From Deltaproteobacteria bacterium (GTDB taxonomy: Bacteria; Myxococcota_A; Polyangia; HGW-17): a stretch of 64,000 bases of DNA. The position numbers and the translations under genes were made by a program. Location of the stretch: NCBI GenBank assembly GCA_016937155.1, contig JAFGWM010000066.1, positions 1-64,000 on the forward strand, in the 5' to 3' direction. Positions 37,201 to 44,275 of the stretch are shown here, piece after piece. The notes below the pieces were generated by a model. It was not told the DNA's origin, made no database searches, and saw nothing but the letters and a program-made list of their open reading frames with translations. The first letter of the stretch is position 1, and every line of letters begins with the position of its first letter.

Positions 37201-39386
37201 GTATCATCTGTGGAATCGGCACAGCCTGAAAGAGTTTCAATATATCCGGTCCAGTTTTCTTTCTGAGAGAACAGATGTTCCAGTTTTTCCCAGTTTTTGT
37301 TTGCAGCGTACAGCTCTTTCAGTATTTTAATTGCTTTTGGATGGTTGGGGTTGAAATCGTTTACTGTCTGCCAGATTTCCATGGCCAGACTTCCGAGATT
37401 TCCAATTTTGTCTGTGATAAGAGCTCCTGCTTTTTCAAGCAGAGGAAGTGCTTCATCATCAGTTGAAAGACTTATTTTTCTACGAAGCATTTCAACCAGA
37501 GCACCATAACGTTTTTCCCTCTCGTAAAGGAAAATAAGGTTCTCCATTGCATCAATATCATGAGGATCTTCTTCGAGTACCAGGTTCCAGGATTCAATTG
37601 CGAGTTTAAGATTTCCAAGGGGTTGTTGAGCAAATTTTGCAACTTCAACCAAAAGAGGCATTTTCTCTGAATCGGAAACCATGTTCAGTTCCATCATCTT
37701 AAGATCGAAAAGACCCTTCCAGTTCCTTCTTTTTTCATAAATATCCTTAAGCTGCTCAATAACCTCACGATCGGTAGGATCAATAGCAAGAACATTTTCC
37801 AGAGGTTCTGCCGCTTTATTTGGATTTGAAAGGCGATCGTTCCACAGGGTGGCAATTTTTTTCAAAAACTTGATTTTTGCATGATCATTCTCTTCAGAAT
37901 CAAGTTTTTGCTGGTATATGCTTACAACCTCTTTCCATCGATTCATTGCTTCATATTTTTCAACGAGATTATCGAGTGCTCTTGAGTTTTCCGGGTCAAG
38001 CTTAAGAATCTGGTTGTAAACGCTTACAACCATAGCATCAACTTTCATTTTATCTTCGATAAGCTCAGCCATTTTAAAAAGCACAGTAATTTTGCCTGCA
38101 TCATCATCCTTGCTCAGGCGGTGTTCCTCATCCTTGTAAAGTTCAAGCAAAAGGTTCCATTTCTCAGTTGATTCATAGAGTTCCTTAAGAGCTTCAATGG
38201 CTTCAGTTGAATCGGGATTGGATTTGTAAATTTTCTTCCAGACTTCAATGGCTTTCTCCGGGTTGGATTCTCTGGCAACCTCAGAAATTTTTCTAGCCAG
38301 TTCAAAAGTCCTGTTTTCATCATTTTTAACTGTTCTCATTGCTTTCTGCAGCATAGCAATATGTCTGAGAACATCACCTTTTGAAGTGTAAAACTCTCCA
38401 TAGAAATTAAGAACCAGAGGTGAGTCGGGTTCTGCCATCATAACACGCTGGAAATACTGCTCGGCACTGTCAAGATCTCCAACTTTTTTCCACCAGAGCA
38501 TTCCCAGTTGGATGTAATTTCCGATATCCTGAGAACGTGAGTTTTTAATTTCAAACTCATAAAATGCAATGAGATCCTCCCATTTTTCCTGAACAGTAAA
38601 TGCTTCAACAAGAAGACTCTTTGCAGCTTCATCACCAGGTACTACCTCAAGTGCAGTCAAAAGGAATCCTTCAGATTTTTCAGGGGTGTCTGTCTTTTCA
38701 ATGTACAGTTTACTCAGTTCAAGAAGATATGTTAATTTTTCCTGAGGCTCTTCAATTGAATTTAGTTTGCCTTCGAGCAGGGAGATCAGATCCTCATATT
38801 TGCCGGAAATTCTGTAGTAATGTTCCAGATGAACAGTTATATCCGGATTCTCCGGGTCCGCATCGTGAGCTTTTATTAAAAGCTCCTCCACCATGGACGG
38901 GTCTTCACTGTATTTCGCTGCAACTTCAGCAGCTCTGTAATACATATGCCCTATTAATTCCGGCTCTGTACTTCCATCAGCTTCACTGAGATACTTTTCC
39001 AGCAGTTTTTCCCAGTTCTCTGATTCAAGTTCCAGACTTTGAGCCCGATCAACAGATTCCTCATCTGATGGTTCAAGGGAAGCCAGTTTCTGATAGGTTT
39101 CGAGTGCAGCGTTCCCCATCCATAATTGGGAATCCAGTAATTCTGCCATCGTTCTTAACAGTTGCACATTTTCAGGATCATTTTCGATTCCGATTCTCAG
39201 CAAATCATACCCGAGCATATACAGTCTGACTGCAACAGCTTTCTGGTAATATTTCAAAATGAAATCGGTTTTTTCATTTCCTGAAGACTCAGTTTCACGG
39301 AAACTGCTGGAAAACTCTTCCAGTAAATCTGAATCAGAAGGGGACCTTAATAAACTAGCGGCTAACGTCTTGATTTCCTTTATCAT
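28230..39386 (-). CDS. Giant TPR-repeat protein (about 3,718 residues)
   Basis: The start ATG 39386 follows GAGAGAGG; the longer frame begins on TTG 39407. The product is cytoplasmic, very acidic, with no signal peptide, TM or catalytic domain. It is almost wholly made of degenerate helix-hairpin repeats: about forty copies of a unit near 70-75 residues with W-x-x-L-x-x-x-Y (WEDLIAFYE, WKEVVSIYQ, WEELISLYE, WEDLVEHLT) followed by DP-(E/D) turns and LE-x-LY. That is a TPR/HAT superhelix. The last 400 residues drift to conventional TPRs. Such proteins scaffold large assemblies. Myxococcota genomes encode long TPR proteins, but a single 11-kb gene is unusual. The stop overlaps engB (ATGA). Confidence 0.9.
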   Translation of the reverse strand: MIKEIKTLAASLLRSPSDSDLLEEFSSSFRETESSGNEKTDFILKYYQKAVAVRLYMLGYDLLRIGIENDPENVQLLRTMAELLDSQLWMGNAALETYQKLASLEPSDEESVDRAQSLELESENWEKLLEKYLSEADGSTEPELIGHMYYRAAEVAAKYSEDPSMVEELLIKAHDADPENPDITVHLEHYYRISGKYEDLISLLEGKLNSIEEPQEKLTYLLELSKLYIEKTDTPEKSEGFLLTALEVVPGDEAAKSLLVEAFTVQEKWEDLIAFYEFEIKNSRSQDIGNYIQLGMLWWKKVGDLDSAEQYFQRVMMAEPDSPLVLNFYGEFYTSKGDVLRHIAMLQKAMRTVKNDENRTFELARKISEVARESNPEKAIEVWKKIYKSNPDSTEAIEALKELYESTEKWNLLLELYKDEEHRLSKDDDAGKITVLFKMAELIEDKMKVDAMVVSVYNQILKLDPENSRALDNLVEKYEAMNRWKEVVSIYQQKLDSEENDHAKIKFLKKIATLWNDRLSNPNKAAEPLENVLAIDPTDREVIEQLKDIYEKRRNWKGLFDLKMMELNMVSDSEKMPLLVEVAKFAQQPLGNLKLAIESWNLVLEEDPHDIDAMENLIFLYEREKRYGALVEMLRRKISLSTDDEALPLLEKAGALITDKIGNLGSLAMEIWQTVNDFNPNHPKAIKILKELYAANKNWEKLEHLFSQKENWTGYIETLSGCADSTDDTEEKISLLFKVSSIYINQLEKPDRAVKPFEKILETDPANREAAQQLLPIYENAGKWPLAASMYEILAENVDDIDEKLQWMDKLIGLYTQNLSSPEKAFDISCRAFRIKPNDKALASQIETFAGEAGLWREASDVFAESSEELSGENQIDILSRLARIQVEELTEFETGETTWKKVLDLDPKSPVALSGLGTIYEFREDWNALIDILKLQLEILSDSGYLTSARHKMAEIYETQLDRKNDAIVLYKEILSDDEMNLKALSALDRLYLETEKWDELSAILDTRLTLTNDDSPDQTDLRYRVGTLKFEHLNEKDEAMEQFALIMENTSPAHGETVQGLMKILLGDGEKSFRLKSARLLAPHFSENNNWEDYSQALEVIAEFEDELQEKLDHYRELLSVVTRKVGDTGKGFEIACTLFKLDPLSEDTRQELRSLSRLDDRLEDLKDLYLEFIVSEIENLRLELAWEIALLEEEDRDDRTEAEKYYLIVLEENPLHEGAFLALERLYSSSDRWEELRKLYSSTIDAQDDIELKKELVLKLSHLNENMLTDIPAAIKSYSTLRELEGGSPEAFESLVRLYELSDDWESLARIYEEDFAYQETPEQQIRYLYSRADILLHKLNRNMEAVEIVRDILNIRKDHENTRKLLLEMLDIPETRQESSVILSELYEQDSDYESLVHMYEIQLEFATEDHDAVEILARQADVLTIQLGDPEKAFSALRRALKREPDNEEVRASIEQLAIAINSYGELVEVWKDAISSSKDEEGLILFYTERIARIYERQLSDIENAILWYRKLLDAEGDTEYQAKAALALIDLYSMQSEWIEIIDLNNRQLSWVTEENERKNIYRRIAALQEDMLDAPEDAARAYNRLLEEFPDDKDALERLEFIYSRIGKWAELVDVLSKKVDFTTDSEIRHSCYSRIAILREESLNETEGAAEAWNSILLENPEDGEALRNLARLYESLERWADVYDLVERELNLTTDPDMARSLKYRLGYILQIHLEESERAIEKYRDVLEEDPGHDKAKLALESMLQGDEYLALSAAGILETIYDLEDNFEKLTGLYVLKAGYSMDPREKIDLFLKIARIKENQLGEVVAAFGFYGQACKEALSDPDLPEILSQLQRLASIEGRWTDLVELYRSIGDDIMDMKIQENVYLTIADVARDALNDLKVSRQYYEKVLEQSPENLHAMDALERVYEDTSDWQALHDIYIRRSELVGIAEDTKFEVLVKAAELSHKKLEDPEQAVEHFNDILLFRPDDSGIFRSLEGLYFDLEKWEELISLYEQRIRFVEDIEEAVEIRFNMGEIFMDFLEDSDRAIESFKASLGGNPSSEETITRLEKFLDEEYYALQAAEVLVPIYAARQVWTKLINVFSLQRNLESDPEIKSSLTKRIADLYESVLEDLEQAFVWYGYLLQEKPENSSVLDRLLNLAELLEKWEEISVVLAKVLEESYGDSEHILKISEELARIYARKLSRVDSSIECYKRILNADRSRDDIFTELELLLLENEKWDVLLEVYREVADSYFDPTKKNPYLYKICGVLEDRLEKNDEAIEVFREIIEGDPQDQRAVDSLTRLFTKLEKWEDLVEHLTYQVDTRTDADDIISINLRLSELYFEKLGDPQSSVDCLENILRADPLNERALTYLEKLIANEDVKLRVAIILLPIYQQLDQWQQLVKVYEVQIELSDDDFQRISYLKECSLIYDERANDLNKSFKALAKAWQLETSDAQTLENIYGLALRSGNWAELIEVLQSGIKDSYDTELQVNVLMRIARIQNETLEETENAIASYRSVLEIRDDHPEALTELSILLSESENWEELAEVLDKKSEILSDPESAGETLRKLANLRMDILEENQKAIETWRKLLDFIPMDEEALRALEKLYEQSEMWDELPDIISNLMDVSPDERIEKAFKLSGIYEEKLEDLYEATNALKLIIEEVPDSKKALNDLSRLYRKEENWADLIDCLDRMISLETEDTERNKLIFTTAQVLHDELSDVTGALEKYRFILDFSPNYQPALDALEKILEEDEYTSNVASILEPLYVSQDNDEALIKLYSTLIDRDLEQTELSGYLENLAKLYEKSGNPKEAFKFWGKLFKLQPGDQNSELQLQRIATETEQWNDLTEIYENITEDVYDEELKTRLMLTDSRIHELNMEDLEGAVSVLEKLVESIPPDLKILRELDRLLVSTQKWEKLSELLDMEANSAFEPDEKAVFNYRLGDLKLNQLSDHHGAIDSFRAALDSSPGHPDSIAALEKMMSGEKEYLVEVLDVLEPVWESLGQQQNLIKVYEARTSLSEDSMDKSALMEKAARLSSTLGNFESTISYWGKAFSYSPEELLYLEEFISSAEMAGSTEIVYNAVKLALDNDIDDMTAVTAAQKTAELMLRNGNSEYAQEMYQQILKREPENNTALKSLEEMYRVSDNTEELVKILEKRSEIEFDPSVKKPLLVEIADIYENGMNNLPKALQAWKELLENDESDGETQLQLIRIYEKMEYYNDLVDILNIRINYLQTVEERQAVRKKIARIYDEKLDKPDEAEEAWRDAFEASPSDEEAFKEMLKIFKGREDWDAVKDMYFTRLSMAETDAGKIEALTALANLSLNNLNEPEDAADYYQQIMDIDPSMEKIFDKLSSILKSSERFYDMIELFKKRASHFNSVGDSVQEIIHLDKIARIWEENLENPDEALKILEQILEQQPSNVTALTGLARLYENRSDWESCQQYLEKAALLEPTGVEGAELACRRGNVASKLGDEETAVMRWEEALGYHPRHVEAFTHLKEYSDLKNDSHMKLKLFQTRLPFITDVEDRLEALLEMSDIFVASGAPEAAFPYLEEASSLDSGNIEVKKKLGDVYFSSGNFEKSEEIYNALSEELSKDRSAKKELATIYQRLGGIRESQSDFANAVDFYTKSQRLDPTYIPNLIAMANCNLKMGNNDQAQKLYRALLFQKIDGFITKAEIFLEIAKIDLSMGNTPKAKASAQRGLSEDPTNEAIKAFLNEIQ

Positions 39387-39705
39387 GACCTCTCTCTTGC
39401 CAATCAATGTTGAAGGTTTCTAAAGTCTACAATACTAAACATGGCAGTTATCGTAACCCTTAAACAAATTTGAATCAATCTCAAATAGAAATTGTTTTTT
39501 CAGTTTTTTGTAAACATTCATTTTTAGACGCGTAACATATTGTAGAAAAACAGATTTATCCTGTACCAGCAGGAAAGTTAAACATCATGTTAGGGTGCTG
39601 GAAGGGAGAGTTATTACAGTGCTATAGAATTTTCCCTGTAAAATATTATACACATATTTGCAAAGAAGGCTTCTGATGACCAAGACAGTGGACTTGAAAT
39701 CAACA
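39387..39705 (-). other. 319-base gap between cheB and the TPR operon
   Basis: Both neighbours run leftward, so this holds the che terminator and the promoter of the TPR-engB-rimI operon. On the minus strand a TATAAT lies at 39645-39650. The inverted pair CCAGCA (39566-39571) and TGCTGG (39596-39601) frames a 24-base loop with an internal AACAT/ATGTT, and would sit in the leader of the giant gene. No T-rich terminator stands out. No ORF is supported. Confidence 0.4.
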
Positions 39706-40731
39706 TCAAAACAGACTGATTAACCTTGATGGTATTTTGTCCAGGTGAACAATGTGTTCTGCTGCACCAAGTTCTATAGCAGCCCGTGGCATGCCGTAAA
39801 CCACACAACTTTCCTCATTCTGGGCAATGGTATGTGATCCGGCTGACTTCATGTCAAGAAGGCCATTGGCTCCATCAGAACCCATGCCTGTAAGAATGAG
39901 ACCAACAGCATTTTTTCCAGCCGTTCGTGAAACAGACTTGAACATAATGTCCACACTTGGTCTGTGATTGTTGACTCGTGGACCAGACATACACTCAACA
40001 TAATATCGTGCACCTGAACGTTTAAGTACCAAGTGTCTATCACCCGGAGCGATCAAAACCTGCCCTGGAACCACACTGTCGCCGGTTTCAGCCTCTTTGA
40101 TATTCATTTCACATACTTCATCCAGGCGATTGGCAAAGGCTTTTGTAAAACCGGGAGGCATATGCTGGGTGATAATGGTTCCGGGAATATTATGTGGCAG
40201 CTGACGAAGAATTTTATCCAGCGCTGTGGTTCCTCCTGTGGATGAGCCAATTGCAAGAATTTTATTTGTTGTTTTTGCAAGTGCATTCACTTTGGTGATA
40301 ACAGCCTCACTGGAATTTAGATGCTTTTTTACATTGACCCCGGCAGCTGCGACTATTGTTTTACTCAGGATCTCACTCAGTTCACCTACACTGTAGGCTT
40401 CTCCTGGTTTTGCAAGTACTTCCACTGCACCAAAATGAAGTGCCTGAACCGCAATTTCGGAACCCTTCTGAGTGAGGCTTGACACAATTATGACCGGAAT
40501 CGGGAAATGCTTCATAAGTTTTCTAAGGAATGTGATTCCATCCATTCTTGGCATTTCAATATCCAGTGTAATTACATCAGGCTTTAACTGTACGATGAGC
40601 TCTCTTGCCTTATAGGGATCCGGGGCTGTTCCCACAACCCGAATTCCATCCCGGCCATTAAGCTCCTTTGCAAGAATACTTCTGACAAGGGCACTGTCAT
40701 CGACAATCAGTACATTTACCGTATCTGTCAT
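39706..40731 (-). CDS. cheB: Chemotaxis protein-glutamate methylesterase CheB
   Basis: 341 residues, receiver plus methylesterase. The receiver has Asp11, Asp12 and phosphorylated Asp57 (TLDIEMPRMDG). The catalytic triad is Ser164 (GSSTGG), His190 (TQHMPPGF) and Asp286 (GMGSDGANG), the same numbers as in Salmonella/E. coli CheB. It demethylates and deamidates receptors when phosphorylated by CheA, opposing CheR. It is the last gene of the che operon, overlapping cheX by four bases (ATGA). Confidence 0.97.
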   Translation of the reverse strand: MTDTVNVLIVDDSALVRSILAKELNGRDGIRVVGTAPDPYKARELIVQLKPDVITLDIEMPRMDGITFLRKLMKHFPIPVIIVSSLTQKGSEIAVQALHFGAVEVLAKPGEAYSVGELSEILSKTIVAAAGVNVKKHLNSSEAVITKVNALAKTTNKILAIGSSTGGTTALDKILRQLPHNIPGTIITQHMPPGFTKAFANRLDEVCEMNIKEAETGDSVVPGQVLIAPGDRHLVLKRSGARYYVECMSGPRVNNHRPSVDIMFKSVSRTAGKNAVGLILTGMGSDGANGLLDMKSAGSHTIAQNEESCVVYGMPRAAIELGAAEHIVHLDKIPSRLISLF

Positions 40732-41189
40732 TTTACCACAGCCATTAAGGAAAAAGTGTTATCAAAATCATCGAGACATAAAACTTTTGCCTGAGAATTT
40801 GAAAGAATTTTTGAAAATTCACTCTGGCTAAGTTCAATCATTGAAGGAATACCCAGATGGTAAGCCTGAGATTCCCCATAAACTTTATTAATAAATATTC
40901 CAACCACCATATTCAGCAACTCTTTGATAGCTCCGGATTTTTTTTCTTCAAGCTCTTCGTTATCGGGTTCAAGTCCCAGTAGATTTGCAGCTATTTCGAT
41001 GGAATATTCTTCAGGAACGCAAAGATAAAGCACACCACTTAATGGTCCTTTAAAGTTCATTGAAGCTATCATTGTATCCGGATCCCATGAAATTTCATCT
41101 TCACTTTTTTCCAGCAGTGCAAAGACGGCCTCTTCAAAAACCTGTGAAACTGCTTCGAAAAGTATAGTGTCATTTATTTTATTAAGCAT
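40728..41189 (-). CDS. cheX: CheX/CheC-type CheY-P phosphatase or chemotaxis protein
   Basis: 153 residues. The helix IKELLNMVVG contains the ExxN pair (Glu and Asn three apart) that enters the CheY active site in CheC, CheX and FliY phosphatases. The domain has only one such motif, as in CheX. GVLYLCVPEEYSIEIAANLLG is the other family stretch. It probably removes phosphate from the CheY encoded just upstream, since the operon has no cheZ. Starts one base after the gap from cheY and overlaps cheB. Confidence 0.8.
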   Translation of the reverse strand: MLNKINDTILFEAVSQVFEEAVFALLEKSEDEISWDPDTMIASMNFKGPLSGVLYLCVPEEYSIEIAANLLGLEPDNEELEEKKSGAIKELLNMVVGIFINKVYGESQAYHLGIPSMIELSQSEFSKILSNSQAKVLCLDDFDNTFSLMAVVK

Positions 41190-41190
41190 T

Positions 41191-41568
41191 TTATCCTCCT
41201 AGAACCTTCTGGAAAATAGTCTTAAAATGCTCTGGTCTGAATGGCTTTTTGATGTACTCTCTCACCCCCTTACTCAGTAAGTCTTCAATTTTCATGCTGC
41301 TCTGTTCTGAAGAAACCACAATAACAGGAATATCCTTAAGCAGATCCTGTGTGTTCATGTTGTCCACCAGTTCAAAACCGTTCATTACAGGCATATTCAA
41401 GTCAGTAAACACTATGTCAACCCACTCGGATAACAGTAGATTCAATGCTTCACTACCATTTGGTGCTTCAAAATATTTCTCAACTTCCACACCACTTATG
41501 TTGATTGCCTTTTTGATAATATTTCTGATGATTTCAGAATCATCCACAATGAGAACTCGATATGCCAT
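41191..41568 (-). CDS. cheY: Single-domain response regulator CheY
   Basis: 125 residues. Asp9, Asp10 and phosphoacceptor Asp56 (FTDLNMPVMNG), switch Ser86/Ser87 in VVSSE and Lys108 in YIKKPF form a complete receiver. The Ser-Glu after the T/S position and length fit CheY. CheA in the same operon would phosphorylate it, and the product would bind the flagellar switch (or another motor, since no flagellar gene is present here). It overlaps the HDOD gene by one base. Confidence 0.92.
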   Translation of the reverse strand: MAYRVLIVDDSEIIRNIIKKAINISGVEVEKYFEAPNGSEALNLLLSEWVDIVFTDLNMPVMNGFELVDNMNTQDLLKDIPVIVVSSEQSSMKIEDLLSKGVREYIKKPFRPEHFKTIFQKVLGG

Positions 41569-42425
41569 TATTTACTCCGTATCTCATTAAATATTTCAGA
41601 AAGTTCAAGTATATCATCCAGACTTTCACTGGCCAGTCTTTCCAGATCATGTGTTTTCATATTGAATCTCGCCAGCGCCCAGGGACTGACACTTCTCATC
41701 AGTTCGGCCACATCAGATCCCATTCCCATGGTATGTGAGAGTGAATCAGCTATGTGAACCATCGCCACTATGTTTCTTGAAGACTCATCCACAGTATCCT
41801 CAGGATTATGGTGGTAACGATTCACTTCGGATATGTCCGAGGTCAGTTTCCATTTTTTGCAGATAAGTTCTCCAACTTCACAGTGATCTATCCCAAGCAT
41901 CTTTTGTTCAACCTCTGTTTCTGTCAGATTTGTTTCAATAAGTTGAGTCATTTGACTGGGATTTTGTTCAAGGTAAGTTGAAACAACAAGCTTTCCAAGA
42001 TCATGCAAAAGACCAGCAGTGAATATCATTTCAGCTGAGTGGTCTTTTTCCTTTGCGATATTGGTTGCAATTATTGCAACTGCAGCACAGTGTTTCCAGA
42101 AATCAGTGGAACTTATCTGATATCCTTTCAAAACAGGTGGCAGTATCTTTCCCAGTTCATTTGCAATTGCCGCTTCAAAAACCCGTTTTGCACCCAGAAG
42201 ATTTATTGCAAGCTTGATGTTGTTGATTTTCCGTGGAATTCCAAAATAACTGGAATTTGCAAGCTTTAAAAGATTTGCAACCAGAGAGGGATCGTAACTT
42301 ATGGTTTCTTCAAATTCACTTAGACTGAAGTCAGGCTTTTGAAGAATGTGAGAAAGTTTAAGGCTTGTCTGGCTGAACGCCGGTAAGGATTCAATATTTC
42401 GTGTTATATCATCTCTGGAAATCAT
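41568..42425 (-). CDS. HDOD-domain signalling protein
   Basis: 285 residues. An HDOD domain covers nearly the whole length: LPAFSQTSLKLSHIL, DPSLVANLLKLANSSYFG, IKLAINLLGAKRVFEAAIAN, AGLLHDLGKLV and GELICKKWKL. HDOD is related to HD phosphohydrolases; the HD pair (LLHDLGK) is present here, but the remaining metal ligands are not clearly kept, so catalytic activity is doubtful. HDOD proteins control chemotaxis, motility or second-messenger output in proteobacteria. Translation overlap on both sides (cheD by four bases, cheY by one) makes it a bona fide member of the che operon. Confidence 0.88.
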   Translation of the reverse strand: MISRDDITRNIESLPAFSQTSLKLSHILQKPDFSLSEFEETISYDPSLVANLLKLANSSYFGIPRKINNIKLAINLLGAKRVFEAAIANELGKILPPVLKGYQISSTDFWKHCAAVAIIATNIAKEKDHSAEMIFTAGLLHDLGKLVVSTYLEQNPSQMTQLIETNLTETEVEQKMLGIDHCEVGELICKKWKLTSDISEVNRYHHNPEDTVDESSRNIVAMVHIADSLSHTMGMGSDVAELMRSVSPWALARFNMKTHDLERLASESLDDILELSEIFNEIRSK

Positions 42426-42901
42426 AATTCAATTTCCTCTCCTCTGGATTTAACCAGGAGTTTACCTGTACTGATTTCAAGTTTTGCTGTCCTGCTTTTG
42501 GAATCTCCTACATCTTCCGCAAGAATTGAATATCCATTCTTCCAGAGCATTTTTCTCAAAATTGTGTAGTTTCTCTTCCCAATATCAAAAGTACCGTTAT
42601 CTTCATAAAGCTTTCCTCCACCTGTAACTCTGATTGTCATAGTATTCTTATTCCCCCCGGCTTTATAAAATTCCTGAAAAAGCAGTGGAATACCGGTGTC
42701 AGCAAACATCGCCGGTTTCACAGCAGCTTTTTCCGGGGATGTCTTGGAAAGTGGGAGCATGTAATGTATCATTCCTCCAACTTTAGATACTGGGTCATAT
42801 AGTATCACAGCAATACAACTTCCAAGAGCATAAGTTATTATTGTGTCTTCAGGAGATGAAGATACCTTATAATCAGCTATCTGAACGGTTATACTACTCA
42901 T
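42422..42901 (-). CDS. cheD: Chemoreceptor glutamine deamidase CheD
   Basis: ATG 42901 is preferred to GTG 42910, giving 159 residues. CheD deamidates receptor glutamines and in several species stimulates CheC/CheX. The catalytic triad is visible: Cys in YALGSCIAV, His in GGMIHYMLP and Thr in FADTGIP. VTGGGKLYE and IGKRNY are family landmarks. It overlaps the end of cheR by eight bases and the HDOD start by four. The joint presence of CheD and CheX suggests a feedback loop like that of Bacillus and Thermotoga. Confidence 0.94.
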   Translation of the reverse strand: MSSITVQIADYKVSSSPEDTIITYALGSCIAVILYDPVSKVGGMIHYMLPLSKTSPEKAAVKPAMFADTGIPLLFQEFYKAGGNKNTMTIRVTGGGKLYEDNGTFDIGKRNYTILRKMLWKNGYSILAEDVGDSKSRTAKLEISTGKLLVKSRGEEIEL

Positions 42902-43739
42902 AATGGTCACCGGCGTAAGGTTTCAGGTAAACTGAAGGTGTCAATGCAATCATTTCTGTATCAATGCTTCTTAGTGTTTCGCTGTGTCCTGTAATAAGAA
43001 GTCCACCTGGTTTTAAAAGAGATTCTATGTTGGAAATCAGATTCTGACGCACTGAGTTATCAAAATAGATCATTACATTTCTGCAAAACACCAGATCCAG
43101 TGGTCCTTTCATTGGAAAGGGAGGTCTGGACAGATTTAATCTCTTAAAAACTATTTTATTTTTAACCTGATTTTTAAATGTAAAATGCCCAGCCTCAGAA
43201 TTAATTTTCTGAGTGTACTGAATTCTGTATTCGGGAGGAATTGTTTTGAGCTTATCCAATGGATAAACTCCTGCTTTTGCAGCATCCAGAGCTTTTGTTG
43301 AAATATCTGTAGCCAGAAGTTTGAAATCAATATTTCCCTGATTTAAAAATTTCATAAGTTTGAGAATTATCGAATAGGGCTCTTCACCCGTTGCGCTTGC
43401 TGCACACCAGAATCTGAATCTGCTCTGATGTTCGTCAAGCCATTTGATAAAATATTTTTCCATTATCTCGAAATGATCATCTTCTCTGAAAAAATATGTG
43501 TAATTAGTGCTTATGGCATTTATAAAATTAACCAGTTCTTCTCCGGATGAATCAAGTTTTAGAAAATTCAGATAATCCTCAGGAGATGACAACTGCAGTT
43601 CCCTGAGACGTTTTGCTATCCTGCTGGAAACCAGAGCTTTCTTCTTATCATTCAGATGAATTCCAGCCTGAGAATATGCGATCTCTCTGAGTGCTTCAAA
43701 TGTTTTTCTGCCAAGGGCCGATTCTCTATCGGATACCAT
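42894..43739 (-). CDS. cheR: Chemotaxis protein methyltransferase CheR
   Basis: 281 residues. Helical N-terminal domain (about 1-85), then an AdoMet-dependent core with FWCAASATGEEPYSI, LATDIS, LDLVFCRNVMIYFD and GGLLITGHSE. It methylates receptor glutamates. The local receptor lacks a C-terminal NWxxF tether, which suits a CheR without the beta-subdomain for tethering, but this was not analysed in detail. The GAGGAAAT ribosome-binding site supports ATG 43739, 29 bases after cheW. Confidence 0.95.
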   Translation of the reverse strand: MVSDRESALGRKTFEALREIAYSQAGIHLNDKKKALVSSRIAKRLRELQLSSPEDYLNFLKLDSSGEELVNFINAISTNYTYFFREDDHFEIMEKYFIKWLDEHQSRFRFWCAASATGEEPYSIILKLMKFLNQGNIDFKLLATDISTKALDAAKAGVYPLDKLKTIPPEYRIQYTQKINSEAGHFTFKNQVKNKIVFKRLNLSRPPFPMKGPLDLVFCRNVMIYFDNSVRQNLISNIESLLKPGGLLITGHSETLRSIDTEMIALTPSVYLKPYAGDHYE

Positions 43740-43768
43740 GATTTCCTCAACTTCTGTGAAGTTAATTC

Positions 43769-44275
43769 CTATTTCGCAAGTACCTTGTCTATATCCAGAA
43801 GGAATATTACTTTTTTTCCGCTTTTCCCGACACCTAAAATGAAGTTGGATGTATTTGCATCATCATTCATCTGAGGAGGAGGTTCTATCTGACTACCCTC
43901 TATTGAGAGCACTTCGAGAACCTCGTCAACCAGAATACCCATGGTTGAATCAGCGCCATCCTTTATTACTTGTACCACTATGATTACTGTCTGATCAGTT
44001 CGGACAGTTTTTTCCATACCAAATTTCATACGAAGATCCACAACGGGGATAACTTTACCTCTCAGGTTGATCACCCCTTTTATATATTCTTCCGATTTTG
44101 GAACAGGTGTGATATCCAGCATACCAATTATTTCACGAACTTTCAGAATCTGGAGTCCATACTCTTCATCTGCAAGTTTAAAGGTCATGTACTTGCCTTT
44201 CAGTTTCATTGCTGTTTCTTTGAATGATTCAGTTTCGTGCGAAATATTTGCTGTATTTTCTTCAGACATCATCAT
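43769..44275 (-). CDS. cheW: Coupling protein CheW
   Basis: 168 residues: a 25-residue polar extension, then one CheW domain (MTFKLADEEYGLQILKVREII, PVPKSEEYIKGVINLRGKVIPVVDLR). The NLRGKVIPVVDLR motif is diagnostic. It links receptors to CheA in the polar array. The start overlaps the cheA stop by four bases (ATGA), after the run ATGATGATG, so the exact initiator among three Met codons is uncertain. Confidence 0.95.
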   Translation of the reverse strand: MMMSEENTANISHETESFKETAMKLKGKYMTFKLADEEYGLQILKVREIIGMLDITPVPKSEEYIKGVINLRGKVIPVVDLRMKFGMEKTVRTDQTVIIVVQVIKDGADSTMGILVDEVLEVLSIEGSQIEPPPQMNDDANTSNFILGVGKSGKKVIFLLDIDKVLAK

